From the NCBI RefSeq assembly GCF_027925525.1, contig NZ_BSDJ01000018.1, positions 1-64,000 on the forward strand: a stretch of 64,000 bases of DNA, written 5' to 3'. The notes beneath the pieces are model-generated. The model was not told the DNA's origin. It saw only the letters and a program-made list of their open reading frames with translations, and did no database searches. A program made the position numbers and the translations under genes. This document shows, in pieces, positions 53,658 through 62,796 of the stretch (its first letter is position 1; every line of letters starts with the position of its first letter). Source of the DNA: Paenibacillus tyrphae. Lineage in GTDB: Bacteria; Bacillota; Bacilli; Paenibacillales; NBRC-103111.

Positions 53658-54542
53658 TCAAAGCGACACTTGCTGCTCGCTCAGCCACGCCGTGATATGC
53701 TTTTTGAACTTTCGCGCAGCCGGAGAAAGGTGCTTGAAGGATACGGCCGCGAGCACGATCGTGCGGTACGGGTCGCCTTCGAGACCGATCATGTGAATGC
53801 CGTCCAACGCCTCGTACAGCACCATAGCAGGCAAAATGCTGATCCCGAGTCCGTTTTTCACCATCGCCATGATCGCCTGATCTTCCAGCACTTCGTATTT
53901 GATGTTCAGCGACAGCCGGTTGATTTTGATGATGCGCAGCAGATCGCTTTCCTTGCCCCACTTCGGCATAATGAACGGCTCCGCTTGCAACTGAGCAAGC
54001 GACATGACGGTCATCTCCCGATAAGGGGACTCGTCCGGCACGATACAGAGCAAGTTGTCCTTGGTCAGCGGAATGATGTCGAAAGGCCGGGCCGCCGTTA
54101 ACGAAACGAAGCCGAAATCGACCGCGCCGCTCGTAATCCAATCGTTAATTTCGTCGTAGTCGCCCTCCAGCAGCTTAATCTCAATGGCCGGGTGCTCCGC
54201 CTGGAACCGCTTCATGATGCCGGGCAGCCATTGGGTGGAAATACTTGTGAAGGTGCCGATCCGCACCGTACCGGTCTCCAACCCCTGAATCGAAGCGACC
54301 TCCTGCTTGAGCAGCTCGCTTCGCTGGATAATGTCCCGGACATGCTTCAACACGCGCGTTCCGTTCGGCGTCAGACCGATCCCGGCGCGTCCCCGGGTCA
54401 GCAGGGCAAAGCCCCACTCGGACTCCAGACTGGCGATGGCATGGCTGACCGCCGATTGGGTCAGTCCGAGCTTCTCGGCCGTCCGGGTCAGGCTCCCTAA
54501 CTCAACGACCGTGCTGAATACTTCGTATTTGGCCAATGACAT
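53658..54542 (-). CDS. LysR family transcriptional regulator
   Basis: A 294-residue regulator with an N-terminal winged HTH (about 5-60; GSLTRTAEKLGLTQSAVSHA) and a substrate-binding-like effector domain (about 90-290). ATG 54542 follows AAGGAAG. It is divergent from an EamA permease gene, which it likely controls, with a shared 123-base gap rich in AT dyads. The ligand is unknown. Confidence 0.92.
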   Translation of the reverse strand: MSLAKYEVFSTVVELGSLTRTAEKLGLTQSAVSHAIASLESEWGFALLTRGRAGIGLTPNGTRVLKHVRDIIQRSELLKQEVASIQGLETGTVRIGTFTSISTQWLPGIMKRFQAEHPAIEIKLLEGDYDEINDWITSGAVDFGFVSLTAARPFDIIPLTKDNLLCIVPDESPYREMTVMSLAQLQAEPFIMPKWGKESDLLRIIKINRLSLNIKYEVLEDQAIMAMVKNGLGISILPAMVLYEALDGIHMIGLEGDPYRTIVLAAVSFKHLSPAARKFKKHITAWLSEQQVSL

Positions 54543-54665
54543 GGATCATCTTCCTTTTCATGAAAATAATTCACATAATATATGATAAACATTCATTTTT
54601 CTTATTCATAGTGTACCGTTATACTAATCGATGTGTAAATACATATCGTGTTGGGAGCCGGACAG

Positions 54666-55571
54666 ATGAGAACGGAAGTTAAAGCGGATTTGATGATGCT
54701 GGGAGCGACGATGCTATGGGCGTCCTCGTATTTGTTCACCAAAGTCGGATTGCAATCGTTAGAGACATTTAATCTTATTGCTTTGCGGCTGCTGATTGCA
54801 TTTCTGCTGTCGGCGCTTGTTTTTCATAAGCGGGTGCGGAGCGCCAACTGGTCGACGTTGAGTTCGGCTTTTGTGCTGGGCTCGCTCTTGTTTCTCTGCT
54901 TCGTGTTCATCACTTTCGGAGTCCGGTCGACCTCCGCTTCGAACGCAGGCTTTCTTGTCGGTCTCTCGGTGATTTTCGTTCCGATCTTGTCGATCCTTTT
55001 CCTGAAAAAAAGACCGGAGGCGCGCCTTCTTCTGTGCATCGGACTGGCCATCGTCGGGATCGGCCTGTTAACGCTGACCTCGTCGCTGACGATCAATCAA
55101 GGGGATATTTACTGCTTGCTCGGCTCGCTGCTCTTCGCCGTGCATATGCTTGTTACAGGCTCGGCCGTCAAACAGGGAGATGCGATCGCCCTCGGCGTAC
55201 TGCAGCTCGGGTTTGCCGGACTGTGGGCGCTGTCCTTCTCCTTCCTGATGGAGACGCCGAAGCTGCCGGATACGTTCGATGCGTGGACATCGATCCTAGG
55301 CCTAAGCGTCTTATGCAGCGCCGTCGCTTTTGTGCTGCAGGCCACCGTGCAAAAATACGCCTCGCCTACGCGGACGGCGCTAATTTTCGGAATAGAACCA
55401 TTGTTCGCTGCGATTTTCGCTTTTGTTTTTGCAGGGGAAACGTTGACGTCCAGAGGGTACGTCGGTGCGGCGCTGCTGCTGCTCAGCGTATTTCTCGCGC
55501 AAACCGATGTGAAGAAGCTGCTCGACGGGAAACGGCTCGCCGTCAAGAAGCACCGGCCGGTAAGCAAGTAG
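54666..55571 (+). CDS. EamA/DMT family permease
   Basis: A 301-residue drug/metabolite transporter with ten spans in two EamA halves (about 5-135 and 145-285). Family marks: MLGATMLWASSYLFTKVG early and the FGIEPLFAAIFAFVFAGETL segment in the second half. ATG 54666 has GGGAG 8 bases upstream; the longer frame begins earlier but has no site. Probably exports a metabolite under LysR control. Confidence 0.92.
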   Translation: MRTEVKADLMMLGATMLWASSYLFTKVGLQSLETFNLIALRLLIAFLLSALVFHKRVRSANWSTLSSAFVLGSLLFLCFVFITFGVRSTSASNAGFLVGLSVIFVPILSILFLKKRPEARLLLCIGLAIVGIGLLTLTSSLTINQGDIYCLLGSLLFAVHMLVTGSAVKQGDAIALGVLQLGFAGLWALSFSFLMETPKLPDTFDAWTSILGLSVLCSAVAFVLQATVQKYASPTRTALIFGIEPLFAAIFAFVFAGETLTSRGYVGAALLLLSVFLAQTDVKKLLDGKRLAVKKHRPVSK

Positions 55572-55582
55572 CTTTGAAAAAT

Positions 55583-55770
55583 ATAGAGGAACGCAGATGT
55601 CTTATCGACATCGAAACCCCATTGATTTGAAAAATAAGACATCTGCGGTGCGTTAACATGAATGTACGAGGACAAAATTGTATTTTTCGACACACATAGA
55701 GGAACATACGTTCCTCTATCATTCGCGATCTCAGGCAAAAAGGTACGATAGCGCATCCGGGTTCCTCTAA
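55583..55770. repeat. Cluster of palindromic repeats
   Basis: Within a 345-base gap lie 14-base perfect arms CGCAGATGTCTTAT / ATAAGACATCTGCG (55592-55605, 55634-55647), then ATAGAGGAAC and its exact complement 4 bases apart (55696-55719). A further AGAGGAAC (55585-55592) and GTTCCTCTA (55761-55769) recur nearby. No T-run follows the hairpins, so these are not plain terminators. No ORF of note lies here. Confidence 0.7.
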
Positions 55771-55864
55771 TTTTCGCAACGCTCGCTTTCTGGCCACGGC
55801 GTCACGGCCCCGCATGGTGGCGATCAGTCCCATTAATCACGCCCCGCGCACTCTCTCAAACTAC

Positions 55865-55905
55865 AAGATCCCGCCTGCTCCTTCTGAGAGCATGTGCGGG
55901 ATCTT
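55865..55905. terminator. Terminator after the response regulator gene
   Basis: AAGATCCCGC / GCGGGATCTT with a 21-base loop. TTTTCATTT follows on the plus strand; on the minus strand the T-run is weaker. Confidence 0.7.
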
Positions 55906-55916
55906 TTCATTTCGCC

Positions 55917-56606
55917 TCAAATCTTAAACCGGTACCCTGCGCCCCAGATCGTATCGATATACTGGGGATTGGACGGGTCCTGCTCGATTTTGTCCCGCAG
56001 CTTGTGGATATGCACGGTGACGGTCGCGATATCGCCGACCGAATCGTATCCCCAAATGTGCTCGAACAGCTGGTCCTTGCTGAACACGCGGTTCGGATTG
56101 GAAGCGAGAAACGTCAGCAGATCGAACTCCCGGGTCGTAAACGTCACTTCCTGATTGTTCACGAACACGCGGCGGGACGACTTGTCGATGAGGAGGCCGC
56201 GGATGCGGATTTCCTCCGTCTGCGGAGCCCGGCTGCCGAGCAGCCGCTCGTAGCGCGACAAATGCGCCTTCACGCGGGCGACCAGTTCACCCGGACTGAA
56301 CGGCTTGATGATGTAATCGTCGGCGCCAAGGCCCAGGCCGCGGATTTTGTCGATCTCTTCCTTTTTCGCGGACACCATCAGAATCGGGATATCGTGCTTG
56401 TCGCGGATTTTACGGCAAATTTCGAAGCCGTCCACTTTGGGCAGCATCAGATCGAGAATGATCAGATCGTAATTCCCTGTGAGCGCCTTCTTCAGCCCCT
56501 CATCCCCGCTGTGCTCCATATCGACCTGATATCCGTTAATTTCGAGATAATCCCTCTCCAGTTCGGCAATGCTTGTTTCGTCTTCGATAATTAAAATATT
56601 TTTCAT
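55917..56606 (-). CDS. OmpR/PhoB-type response regulator
   Basis: A 229-residue protein: receiver domain (about 1-120; phospho-Asp in LIILDLMLPKVDG, Lys in DDYIIKPF) and a winged-helix DNA-binding domain (about 130-228; FTTREFDLLTFLASNPNRVF). GAGG precedes ATG 56606. It follows the histidine kinase by 3 bases and is the last gene of the five-gene envelope-type operon. Confidence 0.95.
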   Translation of the reverse strand: MKNILIIEDETSIAELERDYLEINGYQVDMEHSGDEGLKKALTGNYDLIILDLMLPKVDGFEICRKIRDKHDIPILMVSAKKEEIDKIRGLGLGADDYIIKPFSPGELVARVKAHLSRYERLLGSRAPQTEEIRIRGLLIDKSSRRVFVNNQEVTFTTREFDLLTFLASNPNRVFSKDQLFEHIWGYDSVGDIATVTVHIHKLRDKIEQDPSNPQYIDTIWGAGYRFKI

Positions 56607-56609
56607 CGC

Positions 56610-58094
56610 TCAGACCTCGCCACCCGTAGTTTGATGGAGCGTAAAATAAACGCTCGTGCCTTCGCCAAGCGTACTTTTGGCCTGAATGACGCCGCCGTGT
56701 TCCTCGATAATATGCTTCGCAATGGCAAGTCCCAGCCCGCTGCCTCCGGTGCCGCTGTTCCGCGACGGGTCCGCCCGGTAAAACCGGTCAAAAATATGCG
56801 GCAGCGCCTCCGGCGGAATGCCTTGCCCGTTGTCCCTGACTTCCACGATGACCCGTTCGCCGTCGGACCGCATCCGAAGCGTAATGAGTCCCTCATCCTT
56901 ATCCATATATTTGATGGCGTTGCCGATCAAATTGACCAGCACCCGCTTCAGCTTCTCCCGGTCGGCCGTAACCCATACCGGAGCTTGCGTCTCCGGAGCG
57001 TCGAACCGAAGCGTGACGCCTTTCTTTTCAATGTCGGCGTGCAGTTGCATGTCGAGGGTGCAGTCCTGCAAAAAAGCGTTCAAATTCACCGGTTCAAAAT
57101 GAAACGGCAGCTTCTTCAAATCCAGCTTGGAGAACAAAAACAGCTCGTCGATCAGATGATCCATCTGAACGGCTTTGGCATAAATCGTCTTCAAATATTT
57201 ATCAAGCTTATCCGGCGAGTTCGATACGCCGTCCATAATGCCTTCGACATAACCTTTTATGGCCGTCACCGGCGTTTTCAGATCATGCGAGATGTTGGAA
57301 ATAAGCTCCTTGCGGTTCTCTTCGTACTTGAGCTGCACTTCGACGGATTGCTTCAGCCTCCGGCGCATCTGCTCGAAGGACACCGCCAGTTCGCCGATCT
57401 CGTCCTTCGCCTGCGGATTGACTTCAAAGTCAAGATTGCCTTCGCGAATTTCGCCTGCCGCCCGCTGCAATTGACGAAGCGGACGAATCACGCTGCGCGA
57501 CACCCAATACGTCAATAAGCCGTTGGTCAACACGAGAATAACGAGCAGCGAAATAAAAAACGCCGAGGTGTAGGTGCGGGCAAACTTGCCGATAAAATTC
57601 ATGTCTGTGGCGACAAAAATACTCCCCGGAATGCCGTCCTTAAACCGGAAATCGTACTGCCGGGATAAGAACCACGGACCCCGGTCCTTCATCGTCCGGC
57701 CGTTGCGATCCGAATCCGCCACCCCGTACGGCGGCAAATTGCGAAGCAGCCCCGGCTTGTTCAGCTTCTCCGAGACGTAGGCGACGCTCTCCTGCTTGCG
57801 GATGACCAGCCCCATATTAATCGGCTTCAGCCGCTCTTCGAACTGCGCCACGACTGCCGGGTCCAGCAGGGAGTCCGGATCTTCCGTCGTCTTAAGCTTT
57901 AATTCGGCACTGACGGCGGCTTCCTTCTCGATCACTTCCTCGATGGCATTGTGGCTCTTCATATCGACGTTGTACAGAGACTTGACGTCGCCAAAAAAAG
58001 CGGCGACAATGATCAAAAACGCGACGCCGGCAAGGATGACCGGCACGATAAGCATCAAGAAATAGGATAGTACCAACCTGACTTTGATGGACAT
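56610..58094 (-). CDS. Sensor histidine kinase
   Basis: A 494-residue membrane kinase. Span 1 about 8-30, extracellular sensor to about 175, span 2 about 175-198, HAMP (about 200-255), His box LISNISHDLKTPVTAIKGYV, and the ATPase domain with NLIGNAIKYM, DNGQGIPPEA and GTGGSGLGLAI. Pairs with the regulator after it. It lies 12 bases after the ABC permease gene, as in modules that sense envelope stress through a transporter. Confidence 0.94.
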   Translation of the reverse strand: MSIKVRLVLSYFLMLIVPVILAGVAFLIIVAAFFGDVKSLYNVDMKSHNAIEEVIEKEAAVSAELKLKTTEDPDSLLDPAVVAQFEERLKPINMGLVIRKQESVAYVSEKLNKPGLLRNLPPYGVADSDRNGRTMKDRGPWFLSRQYDFRFKDGIPGSIFVATDMNFIGKFARTYTSAFFISLLVILVLTNGLLTYWVSRSVIRPLRQLQRAAGEIREGNLDFEVNPQAKDEIGELAVSFEQMRRRLKQSVEVQLKYEENRKELISNISHDLKTPVTAIKGYVEGIMDGVSNSPDKLDKYLKTIYAKAVQMDHLIDELFLFSKLDLKKLPFHFEPVNLNAFLQDCTLDMQLHADIEKKGVTLRFDAPETQAPVWVTADREKLKRVLVNLIGNAIKYMDKDEGLITLRMRSDGERVIVEVRDNGQGIPPEALPHIFDRFYRADPSRNSGTGGSGLGLAIAKHIIEEHGGVIQAKSTLGEGTSVYFTLHQTTGGEV

Positions 58095-58106
58095 CGCTTT
58101 GGTCTC

Positions 58107-58859
58107 CTAGTATTGTTTTCGCTCGAATAAGGTATAGCCTCCTGTAAAAAACAATATACAACAAGCGGCCAGAAACATAAAGACGTTCAGGATTTTGCCG
58201 GACGCCACGGAGGCTGCGAGCCACAGCATATGCCAGTCGGTGTAAGCCGCAGGGGTGTATACCGCCAGCGCGGGCACGAAGTAAGCGCCAAGCTTCGCCG
58301 AAGCGTACAGCAGAATGCAAACCGTCAGTGCGCCGCTGCCGTTTTTGAAAAATTGGGCGATAAAGGCTGCAGCCAGCCCGAGCGTAAACAGAGGCAGCAG
58401 CGCCATGACATAAGCGGCGGCCGTCCGGCCCAGTCCCTGTACAACCGCATACCCGCCGCCCAGAAACAGAAGGCTTGCCACCGATACGACAAGGGCAATC
58501 GCCAGATGCAGCGCCGTATACCCGAGCATGGCGGCCAGCTTGGACGCGAACGCTTGAAATCTTGTGATCGGCCGCGTAAGAAGCAGCTTCATCGTCTTGT
58601 CGCCCGCTTCTCCGGCGAACATGTCGGACGCCGTCATGAAGAGGAGCAGCGGCAAGTAGACGGCCGTATAAAAGCCAAGCAGGACGACCGGGAAATCCGC
58701 AGAGGTCAGCGCCGCTACACCGAAGCCGAATTGAAGCCGCGAGGCGGCAGCTGCCGCAGCAATCGGGATCAAGGCGGTCAGGACGAGAAAAACAATCGTT
58801 TTACGCCGGGCCAGCAGCTTCGCCAGCTCGTTTACCGTATTCGCATAAAAACTAGGCAT
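58107..58859 (-). CDS. ABC-2 type permease
   Basis: A 250-residue membrane protein with six spans, cytoplasmic N-terminal amphipathic part (VNELAKLLARRKTIVFLVL) and MKLLLTRPITRFQAFASKL in a loop. ATG 58859 follows AAAGGAG and overlaps the ATPase gene by 8 bases. It works with that ATPase as an exporter or envelope stress transporter. Substrate unknown. Confidence 0.9.
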   Translation of the reverse strand: MPSFYANTVNELAKLLARRKTIVFLVLTALIPIAAAAAASRLQFGFGVAALTSADFPVVLLGFYTAVYLPLLLFMTASDMFAGEAGDKTMKLLLTRPITRFQAFASKLAAMLGYTALHLAIALVVSVASLLFLGGGYAVVQGLGRTAAAYVMALLPLFTLGLAAAFIAQFFKNGSGALTVCILLYASAKLGAYFVPALAVYTPAAYTDWHMLWLAASVASGKILNVFMFLAACCILFFTGGYTLFERKQY

Positions 58860-59595
58860 GGACTTCCGCTCTCCTTTCTTCGCGCACTTGCTCCATGAAA
58901 TAATTTTCCAGCGTCGTCGGGTTCGCGCCGCGGACAATATCCGCTACGAAATCTTCCCGAACCAGCCTTCCGTTATACAAAATACCGATCCGGCTGCATA
59001 ACTGCTCCATCTCCGTAATCAAATGACTGGATAAGAAAAACGTAATGTGCTGCTCGCGGGCCAACCGGGCGATCAATTCGCGCATCTCCACCATGCCCTC
59101 GATATCGAGCCCGTTCGTCGGCTCATCTAATATAAGCAGCTCCGGCTCGGACAGGATCGCCGCAGCCACGCCCAAGCGCTGCTTCATGCCCAGCGAGTAT
59201 TGGCTTACTCTCTCGTGCTTGAAGGCGGCAAGTCCGACCAGCTCCAGCACCTCGTCGATCCGTTTGCGGGACAGCTGCGGGTAAAAGCGGGCGGCGAGCT
59301 CCAAATTTTTGTAGCCGCTCATGTAATCGTAAGCGTCCGCCGTTTCGATAAGTACGCCCACTTTGCTCATCGCTTTCACGAAGTCGGTTGAGGCATCTTG
59401 CCCGAACAAGCGCACCTGCCCCCGGTCCGCCCGACACAGTCCGGCAATGATTTTCATCACGGTCGTCTTGCCGGCTCCGTTCGGCCCGAAAAATCCGTAA
59501 ATATCTCCACGCTGCACTTGCAGCGAAATATTTTCCACGCCGCGCCGGTTGGCGTAAATTTTGGTCAATCCGTTCAGCTCCAGAACAGCTTCCAT
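58852..59595 (-). CDS. ABC transporter ATPase
   Basis: A 247-residue ATPase with FGPNGAGKTTVMKII (Walker A), YSLGMKQRLGVAAAIL (signature) and LLILDEPTNGLDIEGM (Walker B). This is the CcmA-like DRI class that pairs with ABC-2 permeases. AAGGAG precedes ATG 59595. It follows the secreted protein gene by 84 bases. Confidence 0.94.
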   Translation of the reverse strand: MEAVLELNGLTKIYANRRGVENISLQVQRGDIYGFFGPNGAGKTTVMKIIAGLCRADRGQVRLFGQDASTDFVKAMSKVGVLIETADAYDYMSGYKNLELAARFYPQLSRKRIDEVLELVGLAAFKHERVSQYSLGMKQRLGVAAAILSEPELLILDEPTNGLDIEGMVEMRELIARLAREQHITFFLSSHLITEMEQLCSRIGILYNGRLVREDFVADIVRGANPTTLENYFMEQVREERRAEVHA

Positions 59596-59679
59596 CGGCT
59601 CATCTCCTTAAGTTCAAGCATTTGCGCGGACGGTGAAGGACGGCTGTCGGCCGCCCCTCGTCCCGCCGCAGTACCGAGC

Positions 59680-60576
59680 TTATTCTCCGTGTTTTTTCAC
59701 ATCGAGCGTTTTCACTTGCTTGCCGTTCAGATCGACGTGATCTGCCGTCGTGCCGTTGAAGTTGGACAAGCCGAAATCGGCGGCAACGACGACTTCGTGA
59801 GAAACGCCTTGAGCATCCTTACCGCTGATCGTCAGCGTCATTTGCTGCTTCTCGATCCGGTTGTCGGCGTTGACTCGGGCAGCCAGATCGAACTTGTCGA
59901 TCTTCACGTCCTGCGTCAGCTTCGGCATGCTGTCTTGCAGTCCCTGAAGCTTATCGCCGAAAGGCGCTTGAACGCCTTTATGATGCCCCTCTGCGTTTGC
60001 AGCCTGCTTCACCACAAGCGATCCGATCGCATTCGCCACCGCCGGAATTTGGCTTCCGCTCAGTTGCATCGAGATGTTCTTCGTCCCATCCGCTTGCGGC
60101 GACAAGGTGACATAATCCTTCAGATTGCCGACCAGCGCGTCGACGACATTTTCTACTTCGGCACTAATGCCGTCCGGAGCTTGCCTCCGGTGCTCGCCCG
60201 CTTTCCCCTTCCACTCATTTCCTTCTATGATGTTGTATACGTCGTTGTCGCTCGCTTTGACGATTTGCTTGCCGTCCTGGTGGTAGAGGCTAACTCCCTG
60301 GCTTGCCCCGCCACCGCTGAGGTTGATTTCCGCGCTCATTTCGTCCTTCGCCTTATCGGCTTTAACGGTCGACTGCACGTCGAGCAGCTTCGTTCCGTTA
60401 TCCTTCACCGTCACATTCATTTGCTTCGTCACGTTTTGTACCGCGAACGTTTGCTTGACGGCTGACTTATAAGCGTCGTACCCCGGGGCGTCTCCAAGCC
60501 CCGCATAGGCGGAACCGATCAGAAGCAGGCTTCCGACGGCTACGCTGACTCCGGTTAATGCGATTCGTTTGTTCAT
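59680..60576 (-). CDS. Secreted protein of unknown function
   Basis: A 298-residue protein with an N-terminal signal or anchor (LTGVSVAVGSLLLIGSAYAG), followed by a soluble domain rich in beta strands and Lys/Asp/Val (NVTKQMNVTVKDNGTKLLDV, AADFGLSNFNG). It resembles LolA/YdeI-like outer-surface lipid-handling folds only in general style. ATG 60576 has AAGGAGG 8 bases upstream. First gene of the operon with an ABC pair and a two-component system. Confidence 0.8.
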   Translation of the reverse strand: MNKRIALTGVSVAVGSLLLIGSAYAGLGDAPGYDAYKSAVKQTFAVQNVTKQMNVTVKDNGTKLLDVQSTVKADKAKDEMSAEINLSGGGASQGVSLYHQDGKQIVKASDNDVYNIIEGNEWKGKAGEHRRQAPDGISAEVENVVDALVGNLKDYVTLSPQADGTKNISMQLSGSQIPAVANAIGSLVVKQAANAEGHHKGVQAPFGDKLQGLQDSMPKLTQDVKIDKFDLAARVNADNRIEKQQMTLTISGKDAQGVSHEVVVAADFGLSNFNGTTADHVDLNGKQVKTLDVKKHGE

Positions 60577-60740
60577 GGTTTCTTCCTCCTTGAGATTGGG
60601 GTTTGAAAGCATCTCCGGCTTCCATAATTCCATCCTAACCGGAAGAGCTAAACATTCTAGAAACCGGGGATTAGCCGTTTCTAAACAAATCATTAAAACT
60701 TTATTAATCGGACGCCCCGATTCCCCCGGGAATACGAAAA

Positions 60741-60765
60741 ACTCCGAATCGTTCTGATCCGGAGT
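60741..60765 (-). terminator. Terminator after the LD-carboxypeptidase gene
   Basis: ACTCCGAATC / GATCCGGAGT, one mismatch, 5-base loop, with TTTTTCG following on the minus strand. Confidence 0.7.
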
Positions 60766-60809
60766 GGTAGGATTGGATTAAGATTTAACAAGACACCACG
60801 GCAATTTTG

Positions 60810-61742
60810 TTAGGTCTGCCGAACACTAACCGCCGGTTCAAGCACCGTCAACGTATTGTTGAACGTATTCAGATTCACCATAGCCCCGATAGGAATAGCG
60901 GCTTTATAATGGCCATGTCCGGTTGCGAGATTCGTCAGTAGGGGCTTGCCGAGAGGAACGACGAATTCGCTGACTACATCTTCATAAGACTTGCCATAGG
61001 CGGCCGGACAATCCGTGCATTCGCCCATGACGATGCCAAGACAGTCCTGGAACTTCCCGGCCAGCTTCAAATGATTCAGATACCTGTATACGGTATTGGC
61101 CGGCTCGTGGGTTTCTTCCAGAAACAACACCTTTCCCCTTGTATCAATCTCGTAAGGCGTACCCAACGTATCGACCACAGAGGTCAGATTGCCGCCGACG
61201 ATCGGTCCGATGACATTCCCCGGCACACGGCTGACAAGCGGAACATTCGGCGGATTTACAAGGGGGCGGTAAGAAGATAATGACGATACGGCAGTAAAAA
61301 ACTGGTCGAAATTATACGTGGGGGTTTCCGCCTTGAAATCAATCAGCATGAGGCTGTGAAAGGTAATAAGCCCGCCGTACAAGTACAGTGCATTCAGAAG
61401 AAACGTCACGTCGCTGTAGCCGGTAATGATTTTCGGATTGGTTCGGATGATGCGAAAATCGAGGTAAGGCAGCATGCCAGCCACGCCTACACCGCCGCGG
61501 GTGGGAAGAATCATGTTGACCTGCGGATTGGCGAACATCGTCATCAAGTCGTACGCCCGCTCTTGATCGGTACCGGCAAGAAAGCCGTTGCGGGCATACG
61601 CATACCGTCCCAAGACGACCTGAAATCCCATCCCTCTCAACACCTGGACATGCGCATCGATCACGTCAGCCTCCAACGGACTGCCCATGGCAACGACTCC
61701 GATGGTATCGCCTCTTCGCAGTGCAGGCGGTCTAATGGCCAT
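60810..61742 (-). CDS. LD-carboxypeptidase family (S66) peptidase
   Basis: A 310-residue cytoplasmic serine peptidase of the S66 family, which includes LD-carboxypeptidase of peptidoglycan recycling and the MccF microcin immunity peptidase. The nucleophile Ser is in IITGYSDVTFLLN, the Glu in KVLFLEETHE and the His in LATGHGHYKAAIP. ATG 61742 has GAGGAAGG upstream; the open frame runs 55 codons further but lacks a site there. Single-gene unit. Confidence 0.88.
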   Translation of the reverse strand: MAIRPPALRRGDTIGVVAMGSPLEADVIDAHVQVLRGMGFQVVLGRYAYARNGFLAGTDQERAYDLMTMFANPQVNMILPTRGGVGVAGMLPYLDFRIIRTNPKIITGYSDVTFLLNALYLYGGLITFHSLMLIDFKAETPTYNFDQFFTAVSSLSSYRPLVNPPNVPLVSRVPGNVIGPIVGGNLTSVVDTLGTPYEIDTRGKVLFLEETHEPANTVYRYLNHLKLAGKFQDCLGIVMGECTDCPAAYGKSYEDVVSEFVVPLGKPLLTNLATGHGHYKAAIPIGAMVNLNTFNNTLTVLEPAVSVRQT

Positions 61743-62049
61743 ATGCCCACCTTCCTCTCCCAAAGCGTCGTGCGACTTCCGTCTTTTCAAGTATATGGGA
61801 GTACGTATCCGGGCATCCCTATTTTGCCCGACAGATAAAAATGATTTATCAGGGACTCGCAATGAGCGCTTTTTGCCGGTATAACAAGGAAAAAGTTTGC
61901 TTGCCACCTCTTAGGTAAGTCAATTCCATTGAGATTTTGAAAAAATAAAATTTCGACATCAATTTTTTACTTACTTCGACAAAACGAATATGCCAGCATA
62001 AAATTACTAACTGGTTAGTTTTTTAATCTTAATAAGGTGAGGTGCCCTA
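61743..62049. other. AT-rich intergenic stretch with promoter and operator
   Basis: This 307-base gap is sharply more AT-rich than the left side. It carries TCGACA (61976-61981), 17 bases, TAAAAT (61999-62004), then a TetR-type palindrome (62006-62019). Nothing else is seen. Confidence 0.5.
62006..62019. promoter_or_regulatory. TetR-type operator
   Basis: ACTAAC-TG-GTTAGT, perfect arms, one base after the TAAAAT box. Sites of this kind are typical for TetR-family repressors; a TetR gene begins at 63912. Confidence 0.55.
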
Positions 62050-62716
62050 ATGCTTAAAAAATTCAGGGCGTACGCTTGAAGAAGCTAAGCAGTTCATCAA
62101 AGAGGCGGATCGCCAGTCATGAAAGGCTATTTTAAACAAAGATGAAAAAAAACTGCTCCAGCAATTACAGGAAGCGGAGAAGCAAGCCGAAAGAGATTCA
62201 CGGGACTTCGTAGCGGAACCGGCAGGTATAAGCGGAAATTCTTTTTCTGGGGCAGATACCAGACACGGAGGAATCTTGCTGGGATATGATGCTGGTAATG
62301 CAAAAGCTTGGTGCGCATATTCGATTAGCGGGTACTGTCATGCGGGGATATGGAATATGAACAATTACCAAGGGAATGTTTATGACGGAGCCGTTCGCAC
62401 AGCGAACACTGATGAAGGCGTAAAATATGAAAATGCAGATTATTGGCAGCATTTTCAAGAAGTGCGCGAAATGAAGGTAATCTTCGCCAGTGCAGCTGAT
62501 GAAAATTATGCGGTCGCGATGTCGAATACCTATTCAGGACCGTATAGCATTGCATCAACAAAATATTCTAACGACCAGTGGTACTGCTCCAAAGTTGTAT
62601 GGCGAGCCTATTGGGATGCCAGCAGGTATGACATTGATGGGGACGGTGGGCTTTTGGTCGCGCCCGGAGATATACGCTGGAGTCCTAGAACTTCATCGGT
62701 TAAAGTCTGGTATTGA
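62050..62716 (+). pseudogene. Disrupted YiiX/permuted papain-like amidase gene
   Basis: GGTGAGG and ATG 62050 open a frame that ends after 9 codons, but the frame one base on reads LKNSGRTLEEAKQF and IKEADRQS, then hits TGA at 62120 and continues as KAILNKDEKKLL to 62716. The rest holds GYCHAGIWNMNNY and DQWYCSKVVWRAYW, which supply the His and Cys of YiiX/YycO-type permuted papain amidases. A shift in the run of six A near 62056-62061 and a likely Trp-to-stop change break it. The signal peptide is also missing. A sequencing error cannot be excluded; the downstream part could start at TTG 62276. Confidence 0.6.
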
Positions 62717-62735
62717 CGTTGTGGTTCACGTCGGA

Positions 62736-62760
62736 GGAGCCGTCACTGGCTCCCCTTCTT
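62736..62760 (+). terminator. Terminator after the disrupted amidase gene
   Basis: GGAGCC / GGCTCC with a 6-base loop, followed by CCTTCTTTCTTT. Confidence 0.5.
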
Positions 62761-62796
62761 TCTTTGGAGATCAATCAAATACAAGGGGGGAGATTT

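Noticed and set aside
55592..55647. Insertion sequence ends
   Set aside because: The 14-base inverted arms are only 28 bases apart and there is no transposase frame between or near them, so this is treated as a repeat or hairpin.
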